Positions 8,631 to 15,894 of a stretch of 37,768 nucleotides of DNA are shown here, piece by piece. The notes beneath the pieces are model-generated. The model was given only the letters and a program-made list of their open reading frames with translations, was not told the DNA's origin and searched no databases. Numbering within the stretch: the stretch's first letter is position 1; each line of letters begins with the position of its first letter. This DNA comes from an uncultured Candidatus Melainabacteria bacterium (lineage in GTDB: Bacteria; Cyanobacteriota; Vampirovibrionia; Gastranaerophilales; Gastranaerophilaceae). Location: NCBI GenBank assembly GCA_934667125.1, contig CAKULF010000009.1:1-37768 (forward strand). The letters run 5' to 3'. Both the position numbers and the translations under genes were made by a program.

Positions 8631-10673
8631 TTATTTATCTCGAACTTCAAAGCTGATTTCCCAGCCGTCTGTTGCGTTTTCTTTAGCTTCCGTGTTGCTT
8701 TTTATAACGTTTTCAACCTGATTTTCTTCTTTTTGAGCTTGTTTAACTTTTTCTAAATCAACCCCGATATAATTAGCATCTGCTTCCGCTTTTTTAGCGT
8801 AATCATTGATATTTTTAACTTCGTATTCTTGATAATTTTCTTTTTTATCATCAACAGAAGCAATTAATTTATCAGAAACTTTTTCTTTAGGTTCTTTAAC
8901 ATCATCCTCATCAATAGGAAGCCAAAAACCAAACGTAGAGCCTTCATTCACCTTAGATTTAACAAAAACTTTTCCGTGGTGATGTTTTTCAATTGCAACT
9001 TTAACAAGATGAAGCCCAAGTCCTGTGCCTTTAATTGTGTGAACTTGATTTTCAACTCGATAAAATCTTTCAAAAATCATTTTTTGTTGCTCAAGCGGAA
9101 TTCCCATTCCGTTGTCCTCAACCGTCACTTCGATATATTTCGGGTTTCTTGCTATTTCTGTTCTGATTTTTACTCTTGAATTATTTGGAGAATATTTAAT
9201 CGCATTTGTTAACAAATTGCTTATAACTCTTTCAATGCTTTGAGTATTATATTTAACAAGCGGAAGATTATCCTCTTTTATTGCCGTTATAGAAATATTT
9301 TTATCATCCGCAAGAACCTTATGGCTTTTTACAATCTTATCAATTGTTTGAGTAATGTCTTGTTTTTCCATATCAAGCTCGGTATCAGATTGTAATTTTG
9401 AAAAATCCAAAATATCATTAACCATCTTATTTAATCTGATAACTTCTTGATTAATTGTGCCTATAAATTCTTTTTGTTCTTCAAATTTGAACTCATTTCC
9501 AAAATTATACAACGTATCAGCATAAGAACTTAAAATCGTAACAGGAGTTCTAAGTTCGTGAGAAACATTTGATATAAAATCGTTTTTCAATCTATCAACT
9601 TCGGCTTCTTTTGTGATATCAATCAAAACTATGATATAGCCAAGATAATCGTGCATTTTTGAATACATTGGCGAAATGATTGTTTTAATTACTCTTTTAT
9701 CGACGTCAATATTAAAGTCCAGCGGCTTTTTTTCAATAACATCAAGCGGAGTATTTTTAAATACGGCAATTTTTTCTTTAAAACATAATTCGCCTGTTGA
9801 ATCGCAATAGTTTTGAATTGATGTGTTTAAAATGTCGCTTTGAGAGATATTTAAAATTTTAAGAGCGGAAGAGTTGATTAGATTAACCTTATCATAGTTA
9901 TCACAAACAACAACGCCGTTTGCAATGCTCATCAAAACCGCTTCCAGCTTGTTTCTTTCAACCGTTAATTGGTCAATATTTTGCTCTTCATAGTTATGCA
10001 ATTTTTTTGACATATCGTTAAATGCGTCAAATAACTCCTTAATTTCGCCGCTTGCTTGGTTATAATCAAGCACCATGCCGAATTTACCCTGTTCAATTTG
10101 TTTAACGCCATGATGAAGTAGAGTCAATTCTCGCCTTATTAAAAAAGCATTTCCCAAAATAACAAGGGTGAAAATCAGCCATACAACAGAAAAAACAGTC
10201 AACATAGAATTTTTTGTTGTAACGGTTACATTTTTTGCTAAATCCGCAGACAAGCCAACCTCAACCGTGCCAACGATTTTGCCGTTTTGATCAAGCATTG
10301 GAGAAGAAATATTGGTATCAGCATTTCTTGCTCTTTTAGAATAGTTCTCAATCGTTGTATAGATTATGTTTCCGGCTTTATTTTTAAAAGTTATGTATGA
10401 AATATCGTTAGTTGAAGATAGAATTGAATTAACATGAGCCTTAATATAGCCTAGAGTTGAAGCATTTGTGGCACTTTGAGTGATTTCATAGTTTTGTATC
10501 GCAAGGGTTTTGGTTAATAGTTGCCCAAAACTTCTGTAGCTTTCATCTAATTCTATCTTGATTCGATTTACCGCCCAAAATGCTATTGTTATAATTAAAA
10601 ATGTTGAAATGAGGAGAGCTGTTATAATTAGTTTATTTTGAACAGTAAGGTCGATGCCAAACTTTTTTTTCAT
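8631..10673 (-). CDS. Membrane-bound PAS sensor histidine kinase
   Basis: The 680-aa protein has a WalK/PhoR-like layout. TM1 spans about 13-35, an extracytoplasmic sensor about 40-155 and TM2 about 157-178. A HAMP linker (179-232) and a PAS domain (about 238-352) follow, then HisKA with phosphorylated His372 in SHELRTP. The ATPase domain has N-box NLLTNAIKYSP (486-496), DNGMGIP (520-526), FERFYR and GTGLGL (549-554). All catalytic boxes are intact. An unusual acidic and lysine-rich tail of about 85 residues follows the ATPase domain and ends in GWEISFEVRDK. No response-regulator gene is adjacent, so the partner is elsewhere. The ATG at 10673 is 6 nt after a TACAAT hexamer and has no Shine-Dalgarno. 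Confidence 0.92.
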   Translation of the reverse strand: MKKKFGIDLTVQNKLIITALLISTFLIITIAFWAVNRIKIELDESYRSFGQLLTKTLAIQNYEITQSATNASTLGYIKAHVNSILSSTNDISYITFKNKAGNIIYTTIENYSKRARNADTNISSPMLDQNGKIVGTVEVGLSADLAKNVTVTTKNSMLTVFSVVWLIFTLVILGNAFLIRRELTLLHHGVKQIEQGKFGMVLDYNQASGEIKELFDAFNDMSKKLHNYEEQNIDQLTVERNKLEAVLMSIANGVVVCDNYDKVNLINSSALKILNISQSDILNTSIQNYCDSTGELCFKEKIAVFKNTPLDVIEKKPLDFNIDVDKRVIKTIISPMYSKMHDYLGYIIVLIDITKEAEVDRLKNDFISNVSHELRTPVTILSSYADTLYNFGNEFKFEEQKEFIGTINQEVIRLNKMVNDILDFSKLQSDTELDMEKQDITQTIDKIVKSHKVLADDKNISITAIKEDNLPLVKYNTQSIERVISNLLTNAIKYSPNNSRVKIRTEIARNPKYIEVTVEDNGMGIPLEQQKMIFERFYRVENQVHTIKGTGLGLHLVKVAIEKHHHGKVFVKSKVNEGSTFGFWLPIDEDDVKEPKEKVSDKLIASVDDKKENYQEYEVKNINDYAKKAEADANYIGVDLEKVKQAQKEENQVENVIKSNTEAKENATDGWEISFEVRDK

Positions 10674-10679
10674 AACAAA

Positions 10680-10707
10680 ATTGTAACATGATAAAACCCC
10701 GAGTCAA
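10680..10707 (-). promoter_or_regulatory. Histidine kinase promoter, -35 inside a repeat, predicted leaderless
   Basis: On the minus strand TTGACT (10702-10707) and TACAAT (10680-10685) are 16 bp apart and the ATG follows after 6 nt. The -35 box is part of the 20-bp repeat copy at 10698-10717, so the repeat element seems to supply half of the promoter. Confidence 0.55.
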
Positions 10708-10831
10708 GCGAGGTTAGCAATGCTTTGCTTAGCGAGCGCAAACGAGGGCATAGGTGTGCGAAGTCCGTGACGGCAGACCGATGAGGTCTGGCGGACAGGA
10801 TGTAGACCGTACCCGAGTCAAGCGAGGTTAG
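10698..10831. repeat. GC-rich structured element bounded by a 20-bp direct repeat
   Basis: CCCGAGTCAAGCGAGGTTAG occurs at 10698-10717 and again at 10812-10831. Between the copies the DNA is clearly GC-richer than its surroundings and holds a nested hairpin: GTCCG (10763-10767) pairs with CGGAC (10792-10796), enclosing CAGACC (10774-10779) paired with GGTCTG (10785-10790). No open frame or tRNA fits. It reads like a REP-type or inserted element. Confidence 0.6.
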
Positions 10832-10854
10832 ACAGACTTGTCTTAACAAGTAAA

Positions 10855-11670
10855 GTAGGTCGGATTTACCAATCCGACAATTATTTACCATCTACTGTCA
10901 CCCTAAAATTCCCTCTAGAACGTCACCCTGAACCCCGTTTCAGGGTCTTCAAGTCGTTGAGGACAAACGAAATTTATAGAATAAGCAATTCTTTGATAGT
11001 CAAAATCTATTTCAGCATTAATTGCTCAAGATATAAATCTTACAATAAAAAATGACTATCGAAGAAATTTAAAAAACCCTGTAATCAGTTATTTTAAACA
11101 TAATTCTTCGCAAAAGAAAATTGCTATCAAAGAGTTTTAAATGTAAAACAAAAAAATAAAACCTTGGCTATCAAAGAAATCTCTAAGATAATAAATTTAT
11201 CTATAGCCAAAACTTCCAATCCCTCTTTAGCTATAAATCTCGCTTTTAGTTTGTTCATTTTCTTTTTCTTTTTCGCCAGAAAAGAAAAAGAAAACAGAAC
11301 CAAAAGAATAAAGAAAATGGCTTGGAAGTCATTAACCAAAACCCTCGAAAGGAGAGTCGGGCGCACTAGAAAGCTAACAGACATTAGTTTTACAAACCAC
11401 ACAACAACTTTCATGAGGGTAGCTTGCCCTCCCACCTTTCGTTTGTGGGTTTTGGTTAGTTGTTTGTAATTTTGCTGTTCTATAAATTTTCTTTGATAGC
11501 CAAAGAGTTAAGACAAACACTATTTTTTGCTTTGTTTTGCATAATGCAAACATTAAACTAATTGATGAAATTAGCATTGGGATAAGAACTGGCTATCGAA
11601 GAATTGCTTATTTTATAATTTTCTTCCAATCCTTAACAATTTTAAGACCCTGAAACAAGTTCGGGGTGAC
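10855..11670 (+). repeat. Composite non-coding repeat element, left copy
   Basis: This block matches 36428-37227 in reverse complement. In order it contains: a GGTCGGATT/AATCCGAC-type palindrome (10855-10887); an ACCCTGAA/TTCAGGGT palindrome (10922-10947); arms carrying the 11-mer GGCTATC(A/G)AAG at 10991, 11054, 11122, 11166, 11491 and 11591 on either strand; a core at 11230-11462; and an inverted, slightly decayed ACCCTGAA-type palindrome (11646-11670). The order and the 34-bp spacing between the two left palindromes are the same in both copies. Long open frames cross the core on both strands (for example 11164-11469 with a TTG start), but their low-complexity F- and K-rich content argues against genes. 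Nothing further is seen in 11671-11803. Confidence 0.8.
11166..11501 (+). mobile_element. MITE-like core with 11-bp terminal inverted repeats
   Basis: GGCTATCAAAG (11166-11176) and CTTTGATAGCC (11491-11501) are perfect inverted ends of a 336-bp unit. Inside, 11230-11369 is identical over 140 bp, and 11418-11462 over 45 bp, to the distant inverted copy (36598-36930). A 15-bp hairpin lies at 11258-11272/11280-11294. A long-range fold-back pairs 11333-11344 with 11447-11458 (12 bp) and 11346-11352 with 11435-11441 (7 bp). No transposase is encoded, so if it is mobile it is non-autonomous. A structured RNA is the alternative reading. Confidence 0.5.
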
Positions 11671-11803
11671 GGCTTTCGGAGTTCAGGGCGACGGTTTTGA
11701 GATTCGAGGGGTGGTTCTGATGAGGGTGTTAAGGTAAAGAAAAAGATGATAAGCAATTATCAGATTAGATAAATCCAAGCTGCTTAGTTTCTATTCCGAC
11801 ACA

Positions 11804-11831
11804 TAAAAAAACAGACCCTTTTGGGTCTGTT
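11804..11831 (-). terminator. Rho-independent terminator of fabI
   Basis: ACAGACCC (11811-11818), TTTT, then GGGTCTGT (11823-11830) form a perfect 8-bp stem. On the minus strand it is followed by a run of seven T, about 18 bp after the fabI stop. Confidence 0.9.
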
Positions 11832-11848
11832 AATCTTATTTTCATCAA

Positions 11849-12652
11849 CTAAAATTGAATTTGTGCCATTTCATCCAGTGAAGCAAAAACTTCAGAAGCA
11901 CCACAATCAACAAATTGAACTTGTCCCGTTACTGCGCTTGAAAGGTCAGATAACAAGTATAGAGCTGATTTTCCAACTTCACCAACTTCCGGAGTGCGTT
12001 TTAGAGGAGCTTTTAGAACATTTGCCTTTAACATTCTATCAAATCCGCCAATACCTTTAGCAGCCATTGTTTTGATTGGTCCTGCTGATAAGCAGTTACA
12101 TCTGATGTTGTATTTTCCTAAATCCATTGCGATAAATCTCATTGATGATTCAAGAGCGGCTTTAGCAACGCCCATGATATTATAGTTTGCAACAACTTTA
12201 GTAGCTCCAAGATAAGTCATAGCAAGGATTGAGCCGCCGCCTGAAGCTTCCATTTGAGGTTTTGCATATTTTGAAATTGTTAATAATGAATATGCGCTAA
12301 CATGCATTGCTGTGTCCCAGCCTTCACGAGTTGTTGTATAAAATTCACCTAATAAATCTTCTTTGTTTGCAAAAGCAACAGCATGAACAACGAAATCCAA
12401 CTTGTCGTAGTGTTTTGCGTATTCTTCAAAAGCTCTTTTAACGTCTTCATCTTTTGTAACGTCACATTCAATACACATTTTAGTGTTCATTGATTCTGCG
12501 ATTGGACGAACTCTTTTTTCCATTAATTCGTTTGCATATGTAAAAGCAATTTCAGCGCCTTGTTCATGTAATTGTTCAGCAATTGCCGTTGCAATACCGA
12601 ATTTGTTAGATACGCCGAAAATAATACCTTTTTTACCTGTCATTAGACCCAT
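11849..12652 (-). CDS. fabI: Enoyl-[acyl-carrier-protein] reductase (NADH), FabI
   Basis: FabI reduces trans-2-enoyl-ACP in the last step of each fatty-acid elongation cycle. The 267-aa short-chain dehydrogenase shows the FabI-specific features: GKKGIIFGVSNKFGIATAIA at the cofactor loop, VVHAVAFANKEDL (88-100), and the catalytic Tyr-x6-Lys (Tyr157, Lys164) with the extra Tyr147 in MTYLGATKVVANYNIMGVAKAA, followed by LSAGPIKTMAAKGI. I start at 12652 because the ATG there follows a strong GAGGAG site at correct spacing. The frame extends 14 codons upstream to 12694, but those residues are not FabI-like. It is monocistronic with its own promoter and terminator. Confidence 0.96.
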   Translation of the reverse strand: MGLMTGKKGIIFGVSNKFGIATAIAEQLHEQGAEIAFTYANELMEKRVRPIAESMNTKMCIECDVTKDEDVKRAFEEYAKHYDKLDFVVHAVAFANKEDLLGEFYTTTREGWDTAMHVSAYSLLTISKYAKPQMEASGGGSILAMTYLGATKVVANYNIMGVAKAALESSMRFIAMDLGKYNIRCNCLSAGPIKTMAAKGIGGFDRMLKANVLKAPLKRTPEVGEVGKSALYLLSDLSSAVTGQVQFVDCGASEVFASLDEMAQIQF

Positions 12653-12682
12653 AAATTTATCTCCTCTATGTTTAATATAGTG

Positions 12683-12711
12683 ATTATAATACAAAGATGA
12701 GATTTGGTAAA
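12683..12711 (-). promoter_or_regulatory. Putative fabI promoter
   Basis: On the minus strand TTTACC (12706-12711) and TATAAT (12683-12688) are 17 bp apart. The start lies about 30 nt downstream behind a GAGGAG site, so this is an ordinary leadered promoter. Confidence 0.55.
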
Positions 12712-12765
12712 ATTGTTAACAATCATCTTATAAAATAAAATCTGTACTAATCAAAAAAAATAATG

Positions 12766-12771
12766 TATAAT
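12766..12771 (+). promoter_or_regulatory. -10 box of the diguanylate cyclase gene, predicted leaderless
   Basis: A perfect TATAAT lies exactly 6 nt before the ATG at 12778. No convincing -35 is present (TGTACT at 12743-12748 is weak). The hexamer also lies inside the first codons of a longer frame that begins at 12763, which argues for the 12778 start. Confidence 0.5.
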
Positions 12772-12777
12772 CAAGAT

Positions 12778-14700
12778 ATGGGAATTCTCGATTGGATATC
12801 GCAATCAGCAAAAAAATTAAAAGACGTTGAAAACCAAATCAGCAACGAAGCACAAGACGTTTACGAGGTATATCAAAGAAACGTCATATTAGAGCGTGAA
12901 ATTGCGCAACGTACCGAAGAATTACGCCTTGCAAACCAAACTTTATTAACTCTTGAGCAAGTTTGGGATATGATGAACAGCTCTCGTCCACTGTCAAACG
13001 TTCTTGAAACCATTGTATCAAGCTTGTATGGCGAATTTGGCTACATTTATAGCTTTATTGCTCAAAAACAATATGAAGATAACGGCTCAACCTGTTATTG
13101 CTTAAAAACCTATCTGGAAAACGATTTAGCCCTAGGATTAACAAATTTAACTCAAGACAGCATTTTCGATTTCAAGCTATATCCGCCTGCCGAGGGCAAA
13201 ATTGAAAATTCTATCTCAAAAAAAGAAATATCATATTACGTTAACTTAAGAGATTTTATCGAAGAAAACGTCAAAGATTATGACAAAGAAAAAGCTGAAC
13301 AATTAATCGCAGAAAGCGACGTTAAAACAATTATCATCTTCCCAATCACGGTTCAAAACCAATTTGGGGGCTTTTTATCGGTATTTTCGCCAAGAAAAGA
13401 ATTAAAAGACGACGAACTTAGCTTTTTGAATTTATTTTCAAGACAAATCGAACTTGCAATTACGATTGCAAACTTATTCGAAACAGTTAAAAAACAGGCG
13501 GTTACAGACCATCTTACAAATTTATTTAACAGAAGATTTTTTGAAGATGCTCTTCATCGTGAAGCAACTCGTTCGCTTCGTTCTAAACAGCCATTCTGCT
13601 TGATTGGATTGGATTTAGACCACTTGAAAAGAATAAATGACACTTATGGTCATTCTATGGGCGATAAAGCAATTGCAACAATTGCAAGCGTAATCAATAA
13701 AACATCAAGAAGTATTGATATTCCATCTCGTTACGGCGGAGAAGAATTTTTCATAATTTTACCCGGGATTGACGCAAAAGGCGGAATAATCGCCGCTGAA
13801 CGTCTTAGAGCTTCTATTGAAAGTTCTGTTATAGAAGGTTTACCCGAAGGAATTACTGCTTCATTGGGTATTTCTTGTTTTATTGAACAAACAACAAACA
13901 TAGATGAATTGTTTGAAATGTGCGATAAAGCGATGTATTCTTCAAAACAAAAAGGAAGAAACCGTGTAACCCTTGCAGATGTTGATAATATAACTTCTTG
14001 GCAAGACATTGCAATTGACGCTTTTGTGGATATTTTAACAAAACATAGAATTCCGTTTAACAAAAGTTTAGCCCAAGAACTTGTTCAAAAGCTTCAAATC
14101 AAGGAAAAAGACTCCTCCGGAGCTTCAAGCCAAGAAATGCTATATAGCACGGTTGATATGATTTCAAAATCGTATTTCCCTCTATATCAAGACGGAAGCA
14201 CGAAAAGCAAGGTTTTACTTGCAACTTTAATTGCAAAAAGATTAAATCTTCCAAAATCAGAAGTCGATAAATTGAAAATCGCTGTTTTATTATATGACAT
14301 AGGCAATACCCTAATGCCTCAAGAAATTCTGAAAAAGGCAGCCCCTCTTGATAAACAAGAAAAAGAAGAAATTAAAAAACACCCAATTCTTGGCGCACAA
14401 GAAATTTTAAAACCAATAAATTCCGTTTCAAATATTATCCCAATCATTGAACAACACCACGAAAACTGGGATGGAAGCGGATATCCAAACAACAAAAAAG
14501 GCGAAGAAATTCCCGTTTCTTCTCAAATCATTTTAATCGTAGATAGCTACTTTGCTATGATTTCTTATCGCCCATACAGAAAAGCATACACGCCTGATGA
14601 AGCTATTGAAGAAATTAGGGCAAATGCGAATAAAAAATATTCTGCTGAGCTTGTTGAAGCTTTTTGCTATGCTGTTGAAGAATTTAAGAAAAGTAATTAA
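12778..14700 (+). CDS. GAF-GGDEF diguanylate cyclase with C-terminal degenerate HD-GYP domain
   Basis: The 640-aa cytoplasmic protein begins with a coiled segment (to about residue 60) and a GAF-like sensor domain (about 60-230). A GGDEF domain follows, with the active GGEEF variant in RYGGEEF near residue 318 and an RSID allosteric I-site just before it, so it probably makes cyclic di-GMP. The C-terminal 220 residues align with HD-GYP phosphodiesterases: HP in IKKHPILGAQEIL and HHENWDGSGYP are kept. However, the HD dyad reads YDIGN instead of HDIGK, and the earlier conserved His is also absent. The phosphodiesterase site therefore looks damaged. I chose 12778 rather than 12763 because a TATAAT box overlaps the longer start. 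It ends directly against the convergent gene at 14701. Confidence 0.85.
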   Translation: MGILDWISQSAKKLKDVENQISNEAQDVYEVYQRNVILEREIAQRTEELRLANQTLLTLEQVWDMMNSSRPLSNVLETIVSSLYGEFGYIYSFIAQKQYEDNGSTCYCLKTYLENDLALGLTNLTQDSIFDFKLYPPAEGKIENSISKKEISYYVNLRDFIEENVKDYDKEKAEQLIAESDVKTIIIFPITVQNQFGGFLSVFSPRKELKDDELSFLNLFSRQIELAITIANLFETVKKQAVTDHLTNLFNRRFFEDALHREATRSLRSKQPFCLIGLDLDHLKRINDTYGHSMGDKAIATIASVINKTSRSIDIPSRYGGEEFFIILPGIDAKGGIIAAERLRASIESSVIEGLPEGITASLGISCFIEQTTNIDELFEMCDKAMYSSKQKGRNRVTLADVDNITSWQDIAIDAFVDILTKHRIPFNKSLAQELVQKLQIKEKDSSGASSQEMLYSTVDMISKSYFPLYQDGSTKSKVLLATLIAKRLNLPKSEVDKLKIAVLLYDIGNTLMPQEILKKAAPLDKQEKEEIKKHPILGAQEILKPINSVSNIIPIIEQHHENWDGSGYPNNKKGEEIPVSSQIILIVDSYFAMISYRPYRKAYTPDEAIEEIRANANKKYSAELVEAFCYAVEEFKKSN

Positions 14701-15804
14701 TTACCCTTGCATTTGATTTAGATATTTTTTCGTTAAAGATGAAACATTGGCGCTAAATTGCGCATAATCATAATATTCAGGCAACAACAAAGTGCCGATT
14801 TTGGCTGTAATTAACCTATCTTTATTATCATCTTCAATCGCTTCAACTCCGTTATTCCAAACATAGGCGCAATACGCAACCTCATCCATAGCAGCGTCGT
14901 CTTTTGTTAAGCAATATCGAATGGAGTCCAAATCTTCTTGTTTCAAAGTAAAATCCGCACCGTTTGCGCTAAGCAGCTTGTTTAATTTTTCCAAGTTTTC
15001 TTCTTCATTATATTTTGCTTCTGTTTTATCACCTTTTTTAGAACCATTTACGGATAAAACCCAATCTGCAAAGGTTTGACGAATTTTGGCTTTTGTTTCA
15101 ATATCATCCGTTGAATTAAACACATCTAAAATTTTTGACAATGCTTCATCATTTTTAGCAGACTCATCAATATCTAAATTTTCGTTATATTCTTTTAATT
15201 CTTGCTTATAATTATTATAAGTTTTTGCTAAAGAATTTAAGACTACAACCGTTGCAACAGCAGCTTTATCAGGATTTTTAAACAAATTATTTTTAGTTAA
15301 ACTTTTTGCTTCAATTCCATAATCTTTTAAAATTTGAATATCCTCATCCGACAATTTTCCTTTTGTCATAAAATCATAAATTTTCATTTGAGTTAAACCC
15401 GATGAAGCTGAATCGCCTTTTTTGGCCTTTATTGCAAGGTTTCTTAAAAAGCTATAATATGTATTTTCCCCAACATACCCGTCTTCTTCGCCCATTCCCG
15501 TTTCTTGGCTTGCTAAACCAAGCGCAAGGGCGCAAAGCGTTTCATAATCTTGTTCTGAAAGATTTAATCGAGCCATCAAATCATCTTGATTTTCAATCAA
15601 TCCGTTTAAAAATTCTTCTCCTGCCTTGCAAGACGATTTATCCTCTTCTTTAAAAGTGTTTTCAAAAGTTGTTCTTTGCTCTTCTTTTTTGGTTGTGGTG
15701 TAAAAAATATTAACGTTTTCAACTTCAACATCAGAATTTGTTGTTGAAGAATAATTATTATTTGCGTTGAAATTGTTAAATAAGCCGACGTTTTGAGTTG
15801 ACAT
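14701..15804 (-). CDS. Putative lysozyme-like/transglycosylase-fold protein
   Basis: I do not recognise this 367-aa protein as a named family. Residues 85-145 resemble a lysozyme-like (SLT-type) fold: LALGLASQETGMG with candidate catalytic Glu101, then SSGLTQMKIYD (134-144), comparable to the ASxxGLMQ segment of lytic transglycosylases. The N-terminus is polar and asparagine-rich (SSTTNSDVEVENV), with no signal peptide or membrane helix. The C-terminal half is acidic and helical. The ATG at 15804 has an AAAGGTG ribosome site. It lies end-to-end with the GGDEF gene. If it is a wall hydrolase, its export route is unclear. Confidence 0.6.
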   Translation of the reverse strand: MSTQNVGLFNNFNANNNYSSTTNSDVEVENVNIFYTTTKKEEQRTTFENTFKEEDKSSCKAGEEFLNGLIENQDDLMARLNLSEQDYETLCALALGLASQETGMGEEDGYVGENTYYSFLRNLAIKAKKGDSASSGLTQMKIYDFMTKGKLSDEDIQILKDYGIEAKSLTKNNLFKNPDKAAVATVVVLNSLAKTYNNYKQELKEYNENLDIDESAKNDEALSKILDVFNSTDDIETKAKIRQTFADWVLSVNGSKKGDKTEAKYNEEENLEKLNKLLSANGADFTLKQEDLDSIRYCLTKDDAAMDEVAYCAYVWNNGVEAIEDDNKDRLITAKIGTLLLPEYYDYAQFSANVSSLTKKYLNQMQG

Positions 15805-15894
15805 ACCACACCTTTAGCTTCTTTACACTCAATTTTTCGGCATTTTTTCCTTATTTCTTTATAGTTTTAACCCGATTTTTTACAATTCTTTACC

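Noticed and set aside
10690..10850. tRNA or rRNA fragment in the GC-rich stretch
   Set aside because: No cloverleaf, no T-loop GTTCRA and no CCA end could be fitted; direct repeats explain the sequence better.
10670..10891. 73-aa frame upstream of the histidine kinase
   Set aside because: It lies wholly in the GC-rich repeat and hairpin DNA and overlaps the kinase promoter; there is no ribosome site.
11127..11577. Overlapping frames on both strands of the left repeat core as genes
   Set aside because: They are low complexity, open on both strands, have no ribosome site or promoter, and differ from the right copy mainly by amino-acid changes outside an identical nucleotide core. Better read as a DNA or RNA repeat.
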